Shown one piece after another: positions 1-6,443 of a stretch of DNA of 13,586 bases. Under the pieces are notes generated by a model. That model searched no databases and was not told where the DNA came from. It saw only the letters and a list, made by a program, of their open reading frames with translations. The stretch lies in NCBI GenBank assembly GCA_007119795.1, contig SKOZ01000063.1, positions 1 to 13,586 on the forward strand. The letters run 5' to 3'. The stretch comes from Planctomycetales bacterium. GTDB taxonomy: Bacteria > Planctomycetota > Planctomycetia > Pirellulales > Thermoguttaceae. Made by a program: the position numbers and the translations under genes. The stretch's first letter is position 1; each line of letters starts with the position of its first letter.

Positions 1-45
1 CTATATCGTTGTGTCGGGTGGTTGAGGTCATCCTCCCCATCTGTT

Positions 46-119
<74 letters not shown>

Positions 120-120
120 C

Positions 121-161
121 TGACGAAAGCCCTTGATCTTCAAGGGCTTTCGTCATTTCTT
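121..161 (+). terminator. Intrinsic terminator of the tRNA-Arg gene
   Basis: This is a perfect 16-bp inverted repeat: 121-136 pairs with 140-155 around a 3-nt loop (TCT). It is followed by the T-rich run TTTCTT at 156-161. It begins two bases after the tRNA end. The stem includes A-rich and T-rich stretches, so it may work on both strands. Confidence 0.85.
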
Positions 162-437
162 GGCGTGTTTGTCCCGGCTCGCCGAGGCACCGCCGGCTGC
201 GGCGCCGAAGACGAGTGCACCTCGGGGCATTTCGGCCTGCGTCCCTCTGCCGAGCCGCAGCAGGCAGTCGCACGAAACCAAAGATTCGGGTGCTTTCAGA
301 TATTGACATCTAGACGGCGCTGAACTAGCGTGAGTCGGTCTCGACAGAAGGCCGCCATTGAGGGGCCCCTCCTCAGGAGGTATGGTGGGACGAGCCCAGA
401 CGGCTCCCCGAGGGAAAGCGGCAGGGGTGCTCTCCCG
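162..437. other. Non-coding stretch upstream of birA
   Basis: No convincing gene lies between the tRNA terminator and the biotin ligase gene. The birA reading frame stays open back to a GTG at 330, but that codon has no Shine-Dalgarno sequence and the residues it would add (about 36) look unlike protein. The stretch carries one possible promoter (303-331). It also holds a strong AGGAGGT (375-381) that is not correctly spaced from an in-frame start codon of birA. Confidence 0.5.
303..331 (+). promoter_or_regulatory. Possible sigma-70-type promoter for the birA-oadGAB operon
   Basis: A perfect TTGACA -35 box lies at 303-308. Seventeen bases downstream is TAGCGT (326-331), a poor -10 match. If used, the transcript would begin near 338, downstream of the GTG at 330 and upstream of the ATG at 438. 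That favours the later start for birA. The call rests on one strong box only. Confidence 0.25.
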
Positions 438-1481
438 ATGGTCGCCGAGAAGTATCCGTACTACCGCCCTCGAGAGTTCCGATCCGTGACATTGCCGAAC
501 TCCAGTGCTTCCTGGTCACGTTCGCCTACGGTGTACCTGACCGATCATCCGGATCATACTCGGAAGCTGCTGCCGAAAGGATGCCTCTGGCGACGGGGCA
601 CGGTGGCGTCGCTGAACGCGGCCGACCGGCGGCTTTGGAAGCTGCTGGGGGCGTCATCGACTCCCTGGTATTGCGAGGCATTCACGGATGGCGAGTCGGC
701 CTTCGCCCGACGGGTGCTGCTCATCGACCGCGCTGCGGCCTCCCAGTTTTCGACGGTCAACGGGGCCTTGCAGAAAGGTGAGGCGTTGCCGGACAGCCTG
801 GTGTGCCTGGCGTTGACCGGCACGGGCTTTCGCGGTCAGCACGGGCGTTCCTGGATGGCGGTGCGGGGCAACCTCCACCTGACGGCGCGGTACGGGGTGC
901 GGATGCCTGCGGTCGTCGGCGAAACGGGGCTCATGCTCCTTGCCGCGGTGGCGACGGCGCGGACCGTCGAGGCGGTCTCCGAGGGTTGGGTCACGCCGAC
1001 GATCAAGTGGATCAACGACATCCTTGTCTCGGGGTACAAGGTGGCCGGAGTGCTCACGGAGACGCAGATCGAAGGGACCGAGATCGTGGGCGTGGTTTTC
1101 GGAGTGGGGATGAACGTGCAGCGGCCCCCGGAGCTGGCTCCTTCGCCGGTGGTCCCCCAGCCCGCGGCACTGGCCGATTTCCAGCCGAAGAACCCACCAC
1201 CGTTGAGAGACGTCTTCCACACGCTCGTCGAGGAACTCGACGCCGGCCTGCGGCGGCTCCTCGACGAGGGCCCCGACCCGCTCTTTCGCGAGTTCCGATC
1301 GCTGGCGGGCTTCATTGGCAGGCGCGTCCGCATCTGGCCGGATCATGGGGGGGAAGCCCTTGTGGGACCGTGCCTCGCCGAGGGCCGGGTGCTCGACCTT
1401 TTGCCGGACTTATCATTGGTCATCGAAGGGCAGTCACGTCCCCTGCGGCGGGGGCGGATGGAACTGGTGGAAGAGCGTTGA
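438..1481 (+). CDS. birA: Biotin--[carboxyl carrier protein] ligase, operon-dedicated divergent form
   Basis: The product would use ATP to make biotinyl-AMP and transfer biotin to a carrier-protein lysine, here most likely that of OadA two genes downstream. With the ATG at 438 the protein has 347 residues. Visible motifs are a glycine-rich loop GTGFRGQHGRSW (about 128-139), then GNLHLT, and KWINDILVSGYKVAGVLTE with the expected active-site lysine at about 190. A C-terminal domain of about 50 residues ending near LRRGRMELVEE resembles the SH3-like end of BirA. The N-terminal 110 residues do not read as a BirA helix-turn-helix, so autoregulation is not expected. The loop differs from the usual GRGRxGRxW. 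The frame is open back to GTG 330, but no ribosome site supports that start. The downstream oadG starts 18 bases after the stop. Family assignment is firm; the exact start and strict substrate specificity are inference. Confidence 0.85.
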   Translation: MVAEKYPYYRPREFRSVTLPNSSASWSRSPTVYLTDHPDHTRKLLPKGCLWRRGTVASLNAADRRLWKLLGASSTPWYCEAFTDGESAFARRVLLIDRAAASQFSTVNGALQKGEALPDSLVCLALTGTGFRGQHGRSWMAVRGNLHLTARYGVRMPAVVGETGLMLLAAVATARTVEAVSEGWVTPTIKWINDILVSGYKVAGVLTETQIEGTEIVGVVFGVGMNVQRPPELAPSPVVPQPAALADFQPKNPPPLRDVFHTLVEELDAGLRRLLDEGPDPLFREFRSLAGFIGRRVRIWPDHGGEALVGPCLAEGRVLDLLPDLSLVIEGQSRPLRRGRMELVEER

Positions 1482-1499
1482 AGCAGGCGGTACCGAGCC

Positions 1500-1730
1500 A
1501 TGCACGAGAACCTCTTGATCGTCTGCCTGAACGCCTTCTTCGCGGTGATGCTGCTGCTTTCGCTCCTGGCGGTCACCATCCGCGCCTTGACCTGGCTGTT
1601 TCCGGTGAAAGCGCCGCCCCCCGCCGAGCCCGAGGTCATCGACCAGGCTGTCGTCGCCGCCATCGCCGCGACCGCCGCGGCGATGGTGCCCGGCGGTCGG
1701 GTTACCCACGTCCGAGAGACCCCACGATAG
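1500..1730 (+). CDS. oadG: Sodium-translocating decarboxylase gamma subunit (OadG family)
   Basis: This is a small, 76-residue protein with one N-terminal membrane helix (about residues 5-35, LLIVCLNAFFAVMLLLSLLAVT and following). A proline-rich linker follows (KAPPPAEPE), then an Ala-rich segment VVAAIAATAAAM. This is the standard plan of OadG subunits, which anchor the soluble alpha subunit to the membrane beta subunit and help assemble the complex. Sequence conservation in the family is low, so the call rests on size, topology and position between birA and oadA. AGGCGG at 1485-1490 is a plausible ribosome site nine bases before the ATG. The stop is seven bases before the oadA start, so translation is probably coupled. 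A short C-terminal tail (GGRVTHVRETPR) shows no recognised motif. Confidence 0.85.
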   Translation: MHENLLIVCLNAFFAVMLLLSLLAVTIRALTWLFPVKAPPPAEPEVIDQAVVAAIAATAAAMVPGGRVTHVRETPR

Positions 1731-1737
1731 GAATACC

Positions 1738-3591
1738 GTGCTGTACGCCAAGACCCACAAGACCGTTCGCGTCATGCTTACGGCCTTCCGCGACGGGCTG
1801 CAAAGCGTGTTCGGCGGCAAGGTGCGCGTCGGCGACGTGCTTCCCGCCATGACGGCCGCGGCCGAGGCGGGCATTCGCCACTTCGAGTTCGGCGGCGGCG
1901 CCCGCTTCCAGGCACCCTACTTCTACGTCGGGGAAGACCCCTTCGAATGCATGGACCGCATGCGCGCCGCCGTGGGGCCCGACGCCGATTTGCAGATTCT
2001 CACCCGCTCGGTTTCCGGAGTCACGCTGACCACGCAGCGGATCGAAACGCTGGCCCTGCAGGCCCGCTTGATGAAGAAGCACGGCACCACCTGGGACCGG
2101 AACTTCGACTTCCTCAACGATACCGACAACCTCGTCCGCACCGCCCGACCAATCATCGAGGCGGGGCTGCACCATCAGCTCTGCGTGGCCATGATGGGCC
2201 TCCCCTTCGCCTCCGACGTGGTCCACACGCCCGAGTTCTACGTCGCCGTGGTGAAGCGGGTGATGGATTCCGGAATCCGGGTCGATTCGGTATGCATGAA
2301 AGACGCCTCGGGCACCACGGACCCGCGGACCTGTTACGAGACGGCCCGCCAACTGCGCAAGCTCCTGCCCCGTGAGATCCCCCTCTGGCTGCATACCCAC
2401 GACACGGCGTCGATGGCGGTGGCCTGCTACATGGCGGGGTTGGAGGGGGGCGTCGACGGCATCGACCTCTCGGTGCGGCCCATGGCCTCGGGGACCGTGC
2501 AGCCCGACGTGCGCTCGATGGCCCACGCCCTGAAAGGGACCGGGTTCCGGCTTGACGTGGACGCGGGGCGGATGCCCGAGATCGAGATGCTGCTCGTCGA
2601 GGGGCTCCGCGAGTACGAATTCAACCCTGTCACCACCGCGGCGGACGCCCGTGTCGTGGATTTCCCCATGCCGGGCGGGGCGATCGGGCCGAACGTCCAC
2701 ATGATGACCTCGGCGGGAATTCTCGACCGCTACGGCGCGGTGCTCGCCGAGTTCCCCGAGGTCGTCCGCGCCGGCGGCGCCTGGACGAGTGTCACCCCCG
2801 GCAGCCAGCAGTACTGGCTGCAGGCCTTCAGCAACGTGCTCCATGGCCGCTGGCAGAAGATCGACGCCGGCTACGGGCGTTCGGTGCTGGGTTACTTCGG
2901 GAAACCGCCGGTCCGCCCCGATGAAGAGGTCGTCCGCGTCGCTGCGGCGCAATTGGAACTCCCTCCCTTCGACGGCGATCCGCTCGAAGCGGCGCCCGAG
3001 AGCATCTCGGTGGCCGAAGCCGCGCTGCGGGAGCGGCAACTGCCGGTCACCGACGAGAACGTCTTCCTCGTTGCCGCGGCGATCGTGCCGAACAAGAGCA
3101 TGGAGCTCAACGAGGGGATTCGCCTCCTCAGCGGCAAGGCGCGGATCAATCTGCCGCTCGTGAAGAAAGAGAACGAGAAGGCGGTCGAGGCCGCCCCGCC
3201 GCCGGCAGCGGTGGCCGCCACGGGTCTTACGGCGCCGGTGACCACGACTTGCACCGTGGTGGAGGGGCTGGTCACGCGGACCTTCCAGATCACCATCGAG
3301 CCGCCGGGCGATGCCGGGGCAGCGGCCGCCGCGCCGCCGCCGGCCCCAACCGGCGAGGTAGGAGGCGCCATACCGGTCTTCTCACCCTTCGAGGGGAAGG
3401 TCGAGGTGGTGGAGATCCACGTGAAGCCTGGAGACGCGGTCCGCAAAGGGCAAGTCGTCGCCGCCGTCGAGGCCATGAAGGCCAAGCACGACGTCCGCTG
3501 CCCCTGCGACGGCACGGTGCTGGCAGTGGACGCCGCACTGGGGAGTGAGGTCTCCGCAGGCCAGCCGATCCTCCGCGTCAAAGGGGGCTGA
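1738..3591 (+). CDS. oadA: Oxaloacetate decarboxylase-type alpha subunit: carboxyltransferase plus biotin carrier
   Basis: The product (617 residues, GTG start) would transfer the carboxyl group of oxaloacetate, or a related 2-oxo acid, to its own biotin. Residues 12-290 form the carboxyltransferase TIM barrel: RDGLQS near 18-23 with metal-ligand Asp19, Lys188 in MKDASG as the expected metal-site lysine, and His219/His221 in LHTHDTAS. The conserved C-terminal part of this domain follows to about 470. An Ala/Pro-rich linker spans about 480-540, and the biotinyl domain lies at about 545-615. The biotin site reads EAMKAKHD with Lys581; the usual form is AMKM. No biotin carboxylase gene or domain is present, which together with OadB and OadG indicates a decarboxylating sodium pump rather than a carboxylase. 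AGGAA at 1729-1733 is the probable ribosome site and overlaps the oadG stop. The true substrate (oxaloacetate is best supported) is not proven. Confidence 0.92.
   Translation: MLYAKTHKTVRVMLTAFRDGLQSVFGGKVRVGDVLPAMTAAAEAGIRHFEFGGGARFQAPYFYVGEDPFECMDRMRAAVGPDADLQILTRSVSGVTLTTQRIETLALQARLMKKHGTTWDRNFDFLNDTDNLVRTARPIIEAGLHHQLCVAMMGLPFASDVVHTPEFYVAVVKRVMDSGIRVDSVCMKDASGTTDPRTCYETARQLRKLLPREIPLWLHTHDTASMAVACYMAGLEGGVDGIDLSVRPMASGTVQPDVRSMAHALKGTGFRLDVDAGRMPEIEMLLVEGLREYEFNPVTTAADARVVDFPMPGGAIGPNVHMMTSAGILDRYGAVLAEFPEVVRAGGAWTSVTPGSQQYWLQAFSNVLHGRWQKIDAGYGRSVLGYFGKPPVRPDEEVVRVAAAQLELPPFDGDPLEAAPESISVAEAALRERQLPVTDENVFLVAAAIVPNKSMELNEGIRLLSGKARINLPLVKKENEKAVEAAPPPAAVAATGLTAPVTTTCTVVEGLVTRTFQITIEPPGDAGAAAAAPPPAPTGEVGGAIPVFSPFEGKVEVVEIHVKPGDAVRKGQVVAAVEAMKAKHDVRCPCDGTVLAVDAALGSEVSAGQPILRVKGG
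3581..3587 (+). promoter_or_regulatory. Ribosome binding site of oadB
   Basis: AAGGGGG lies five bases before the ATG at 3593, inside the last codons of oadA. It decides the start of oadB in favour of ATG 3593 over an in-frame ATG at 3545 that would overlap oadA. Confidence 0.6.
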
Positions 3592-3592
3592 C

Positions 3593-4747
3593 ATGGAGGC
3601 CTGGGAAACACTGCTCCTGGAATCGGGCTTTGCCAACCTCTCCTGGCAGAACGCCGTCATGTTCGCCGTGGCCGGGCTGCTCATTTTCCTGGCCATCGCC
3701 AAGCATTACGAGCCGATGCTCTTGATACCCATCGGCTTCGGGGCCCTGCTGGCCAACCTGCCGGAGGCGATGCTCAGCGCCTCGAGCGCGGCACCCCCCG
3801 TTTCCGACGCGCGCGTGCCGCTCATGCAGTTGATCTACGACGCCGGTCTGCGGACCGAGCTCTTGCCGCCGATCATCTTCCTGGGAGTGGGAGCCCTGAC
3901 CGACTTCCGCCCCTTGCTGAGCCGGCCGCTGACGCTGCTGCTCGGCGCCGCCGCGCAGGTCGGCATTTTCGTGGCTGCCCTCGGGGCCTACTACCTTTTC
4001 GGTTTTTCGGCCCGCGAATCGGTGGCTATCGGCATCATCGGCGGTGCCGACGGCCCCACCTCGATCTTCCTGACCGCGATCATGGCTCCCCACTTGCTGG
4101 GCGCCGTGGCCGTCTCCGCCTATAGCTACATGGCCCTGGTGCCCGTCGTACAGCCGCCGATCCTTCGCCTCTTGACCACCTCGAAGGAAAGGGAAATCGA
4201 CATGCCCCTGGTACGGCCGGTGTCGCGGCCGGCGGTGGTCGCCTTTCCCATCGCCGTGGCCTTGATCGCCTCGCTGGCCGTCCCCGCCGCCGCCCCGCTG
4301 ATCGGCATGTTGATGTTCGGCAACCTGCTCCGCGAGTCGGGCGTCACCGATCGGCTGGGCAAGACCGCCGGCGGCTCGCTGATCAACATCCTCACCATCT
4401 TCCTGGGGCTCGTGATCGGCGCCACCATGGCCGGCGAGGCCTTCCTCCGTCCGCAGACACTCTTCATCCTCGTGCTCGGCGCCGTGGCCTTCGCTTGCAG
4501 CACCGCCGGCGGCATCCTCGCCGCGAAGCTCATCAACCTCTTCCTGCCCCACCCACGGCGAATCAACCCCTGCATCGGCGCCGCCGGGGTCTCCGCCGTG
4601 CCCATGTCCGCCCGCGTCGTCCAGAGATTCGCCTCCCAGCACACCGACCACCGGGTGAACCTGCTGATGGCCGCCATGGGACCGAACGTGGCCGGCGTCA
4701 TCGGCTCCGCGGTCGCCGCCGGCGTCTTCCTGCTGCTGATGAGCTGA
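3593..4747 (+). CDS. oadB: Sodium-translocating decarboxylase beta subunit
   Basis: This integral membrane protein (384 residues) would decarboxylate carboxybiotin on OadA and couple this to Na+ export. Family signatures are clear. IGIIGGADGPTSIF carries Asp153, corresponding to the essential Asp203 of the Klebsiella protein. YSYMALVPVVQPPI follows. CIGAAGVSAVPMSARVVQ and MGPNVAGVIGSAVAAG (Asn365) lie near the C terminus. Several hydrophobic segments span the protein, with a hydrophilic loop around 195-210 (TTSKEREIDMPLVRPVSRP). The length is within the usual range for the family, without the long N-terminal extension of some members. The start is one base after the oadA stop, so this is the last gene of the operon. 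A weak GC hairpin follows about 25 bases after its stop. Confidence 0.95.
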   Translation: MEAWETLLLESGFANLSWQNAVMFAVAGLLIFLAIAKHYEPMLLIPIGFGALLANLPEAMLSASSAAPPVSDARVPLMQLIYDAGLRTELLPPIIFLGVGALTDFRPLLSRPLTLLLGAAAQVGIFVAALGAYYLFGFSARESVAIGIIGGADGPTSIFLTAIMAPHLLGAVAVSAYSYMALVPVVQPPILRLLTTSKEREIDMPLVRPVSRPAVVAFPIAVALIASLAVPAAAPLIGMLMFGNLLRESGVTDRLGKTAGGSLINILTIFLGLVIGATMAGEAFLRPQTLFILVLGAVAFACSTAGGILAAKLINLFLPHPRRINPCIGAAGVSAVPMSARVVQRFASQHTDHRVNLLMAAMGPNVAGVIGSAVAAGVFLLLMS

Positions 4748-4988
4748 TCTCGATCGTTCCCCCATCGCCAGCCCCGGTCCGGCAACGGGGTAGCGGCTGC
4801 CTCGGTTGCGACCAGGCGGGGTATTCCTGCGGTATTCTCGGGGCGCATCCGCATGTAGTACGCAATCCATGCAGGGGAGATGCTGTTCAGCCGCGGGTGG
4901 ACGAGGACATGACGGCGCTGGAGGGAACGGCGTCGGCGAAAAAAGCGCGTGACAACTGTCAAAAAAAGGGCCCTTAGTTCCTCAGGCA

Positions 4989-5009
4989 CCTCGCGTCTCG
5001 GACGTGAGG
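4989..5009 (+). repeat. 9-bp inverted repeat (stem-loop) upstream of mddA-like gene
   Basis: CCTCGCGTC (4989-4997) pairs with GACGTGAGG (5001-5009) around the 3-nt loop TCG, with one G-U pair. No T run follows, so it is not a typical intrinsic terminator. A leader structure is equally possible. Confidence 0.6.
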
Positions 5010-5046
5010 AGCTTTCGTGCGGTCTTTCCGGAAGTCTCCCCTTGGA

Positions 5047-5090
5047 CAAGAGGCCCGGCCGCGGTCGAACGGCCGCACAACCGCCTCTTG
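5047..5090 (+). repeat. Nested inverted repeat just upstream of the mddA-like ribosome site
   Basis: The outer stem is CAAGAGGC (5047-5054) with GCCTCTTG (5083-5090), a perfect 8 bp. Inside it, CGGCCG (5056-5061) pairs with CGGCCG (5070-5075). The structure ends 15 bases before GGAGG at 5106, so it would lie in the 5' leader of the next gene if transcription starts upstream. Confidence 0.6.
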
Positions 5091-5105
5091 GCCACCCCTT
5101 GCCTT

Positions 5106-5110
5106 GGAGG
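5106..5110 (+). promoter_or_regulatory. Ribosome binding site fixing the mddA-like start
   Basis: GGAGG lies nine bases before the ATG at 5120. The same frame is open back to an ATG or GTG-type start near 4949, but the upstream residues are Arg/Ser-rich and run through hairpin DNA. The site supports 5120 as the true start. Confidence 0.6.
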
Positions 5111-5119
5111 GCGTCTGTC

Positions 5120-6013
5120 ATGCGTCGCCACCTGATCTTCGGATATGGCCTGGTCGCCTACGGGTTTTTCCTGGCGGCCTTCCTCTATGCCATCGGCTTC
5201 CTGACCGTGGGGCTGGTCCCGAAGTCGATCGATACCGGACCCGCAGTGCCGCTGTGGGAGGCGATCCTGGTCAACAGCCTGCTCTTGGGGGCCTTTGCCG
5301 TCCAGCACACGATCATGGCCCGCCCGGCCTTCAAGCGGTGGTGGACGCAGATCATCCCCCCCGCCATGGAGCGGAGCACGTTCGTGCTGGCAGCCAGCCT
5401 CTTGCTGCTGCTCCTCTTCTGGCAGTGGCGGCCCATTCCGGGCATGCTCTGGCAAGTCGAGCATCCGGTGGGTTGGACCCTGCTGACGGGGATCAGCCTC
5501 CTCGGATGGGCAACGGTGCTGTACACCTCCTTCCTGATCGACCACTTCGACCTCTTCGGCCTGCGGCAGGTGTTCCTCAATTGGCGGGGGCAGCCATACA
5601 CCCATCCGCGGTTCATCGAGCGGTCGCTGTACCGGGTGATCCGCCACCCGCTGATGGCCGGCTTCCTGGTCGCCTTCTGGTTTACACCCACGATGACCTA
5701 TGGCCACCTCCTCTTCGCTGGGCTGACCACCGCGTACATCTTCATCGGCGTAGCCTTCGAGGAGCGCGACCTGGTGCGGGCACTGGGGCCGCAGTACCTC
5801 GACTATCGGGCACGAACGCCGATGCTCTGCCCCTATTCCGTCCTGACCCGTTGGTTCCACCCTGGCAATGCAGAGCCCTCGGGTGGAGCGGAGCAGCAGT
5901 CCCTCTTGTTGGGCGATGGGGAGCTACTCAGGGAGACGGATCAACAGCCGGTCCTACTGGATGGGGGAGGCGCCGCTCAGGGGGACGGTTCGGCGATCCA
6001 TCCTACAGGATGA
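5120..6013 (+). CDS. mddA: Membrane methyltransferase, methanethiol S-methyltransferase (MddA)-like
   Basis: The product (297 residues) belongs to the NnrU/isoprenylcysteine methyltransferase-like membrane family. Its closest resemblance, from recalled motifs, is to MddA, which methylates methanethiol with S-adenosylmethionine to give dimethyl sulfide. Five to six hydrophobic helices are visible, beginning with YGLVAYGFFLAAFLYAIGFL near residue 9. The SAM-site signatures at the C-terminal end are RHPLMAGFLVAFWFTPTMT (Arg175-His176-Pro177), then GHLLFAGLTTAYIFIGVAFEERDL (Glu214-Glu215), GPQYLDYRARTPMLCP and the end-region RWFHPG. The natural end of the family is close to this point. The last 45 or so residues (GAEQQSLLLGDGELL and following) are translated from a tandem DNA repeat and probably add nothing to activity. 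The gene stands alone, with no sulfur-metabolism neighbour. Substrate is inferred; another small thiol or lipid substrate is possible. Confidence 0.75.
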   Translation: MRRHLIFGYGLVAYGFFLAAFLYAIGFLTVGLVPKSIDTGPAVPLWEAILVNSLLLGAFAVQHTIMARPAFKRWWTQIIPPAMERSTFVLAASLLLLLLFWQWRPIPGMLWQVEHPVGWTLLTGISLLGWATVLYTSFLIDHFDLFGLRQVFLNWRGQPYTHPRFIERSLYRVIRHPLMAGFLVAFWFTPTMTYGHLLFAGLTTAYIFIGVAFEERDLVRALGPQYLDYRARTPMLCPYSVLTRWFHPGNAEPSGGAEQQSLLLGDGELLRETDQQPVLLDGGGAAQGDGSAIHPTG

Positions 6014-6060
6014 AGGGGGTTGCCTAGGGGAACGGTGCAGCAATCCACCCCCAAGGAGGA
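5885..6060 (+). repeat. Degenerate tandem repeat, about 48 bp unit, four copies
   Basis: Four imperfect copies share the pattern GG(A/G)G(A)CGG-N-(T/G)C-N(2-3)-CA-N-TCC, then CCTACTGGATGGGG-like and GCTCAGG-like blocks. Aligned on the CGG core, the copies sit at 5889, 5937, 5986 and 6033, giving spacings of 48, 49 and 47. A partial fifth copy may precede 5885. The array crosses the stop codon of the mddA-like gene: the first copies are translated as a 16-residue repeat, and the stop TGA (6011-6013) lies within the third copy. Confidence 0.75.
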
Positions 6061-6443
6061 CGCAGCGCCATCGCCTTGCGACGTTGCTGCGGCGGGATGC
6101 ATAGAATTTGCGTCGGCCGAGCAACCGCGCGGAGTGATTCCAACTCAACGAACCATGGCGCCCGCAAAACGGAGGAGAGCCACGGACTTCCTTTGCGAGA
6201 TGGGCAGGCAGACGACCAATACCTGGAATCAGGGTGTCGGGAGTAACCGTGCCACGCACGGTGGACGGGGCGATTGCAGCCTTGATCGTTCCAGTGGCGC
6301 TCCATCGCCGGCCCCCCGATTTCCGACGCGCGCCTTGAAGGAACCTACGCCCTGGGGACACCTGCAGAAATCACCCCCTATGACCTTCTTGGTGCGCAGT
6401 ACCCTCCTTACATGACTCGCGGTTCGAACCGGGAACTGCCTAG
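6014..6443. other. Intergenic region before the kinase-like gene
   Basis: This region of 430 bases starts with the last copies of the 48-bp repeat. A 6-bp hairpin (ACCGTG 6246-6251 with CACGGT 6257-6262) is present. A TAGAAT at 6102-6107 resembles a -10 box but lacks a well-spaced -35. An open frame runs through 6020-6415, but its composition (low-complexity, Pro/Arg/Ser-rich, no ribosome site) does not support a gene. Confidence 0.5.

Larger units (their letters stand above)
4748..5119. other. Intergenic region rich in inverted repeats
   Basis: This region of about 370 bases separates oadB from the mddA-like gene. No convincing gene is seen. A small hairpin (CCCCG 4772-4776 with CGGGG 4786-4790) may be the end of the oad transcript, but it has no T run. 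From 4950 on there are TGACA-N2-TGTCA (4950-4961), an A7 run, the palindrome AAGGGCCCTT (4966-4975), a 9-bp hairpin (4989-5009) and a larger nested hairpin (5047-5090) just ahead of the ribosome site at 5106. Confidence 0.6.

Noticed and set aside
375..390. Strong AGGAGGT followed by ATG (382) and GTG (386) upstream of birA
   Set aside because: Neither start is in the birA frame. The GTG 386 frame stops after about 34 codons and the ATG is too close to the site.
330..437. N-terminal extension of birA from GTG 330
   Set aside because: There is no ribosome site, the possible promoter start would lie downstream of the codon, and the residues do not resemble a DNA-binding domain.
1702..3039. A 445-codon open frame on the minus strand opposite oadA
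   Set aside because: oadA has full family motifs on the plus strand; the reverse frame is His/Gly/Arg-rich and shows no motif.
6020..6415. Possible small protein of 131 residues in the gap before the kinase-like gene
   Set aside because: There is no ribosome site and the composition is low-complexity. It begins within the degenerate repeat array and has no recognised motif.
6418..6440. GGTTCGAACC resembling a tRNA T arm
   Set aside because: The flanking bases do not give a 5-bp T stem with matching acceptor, D and anticodon arms.
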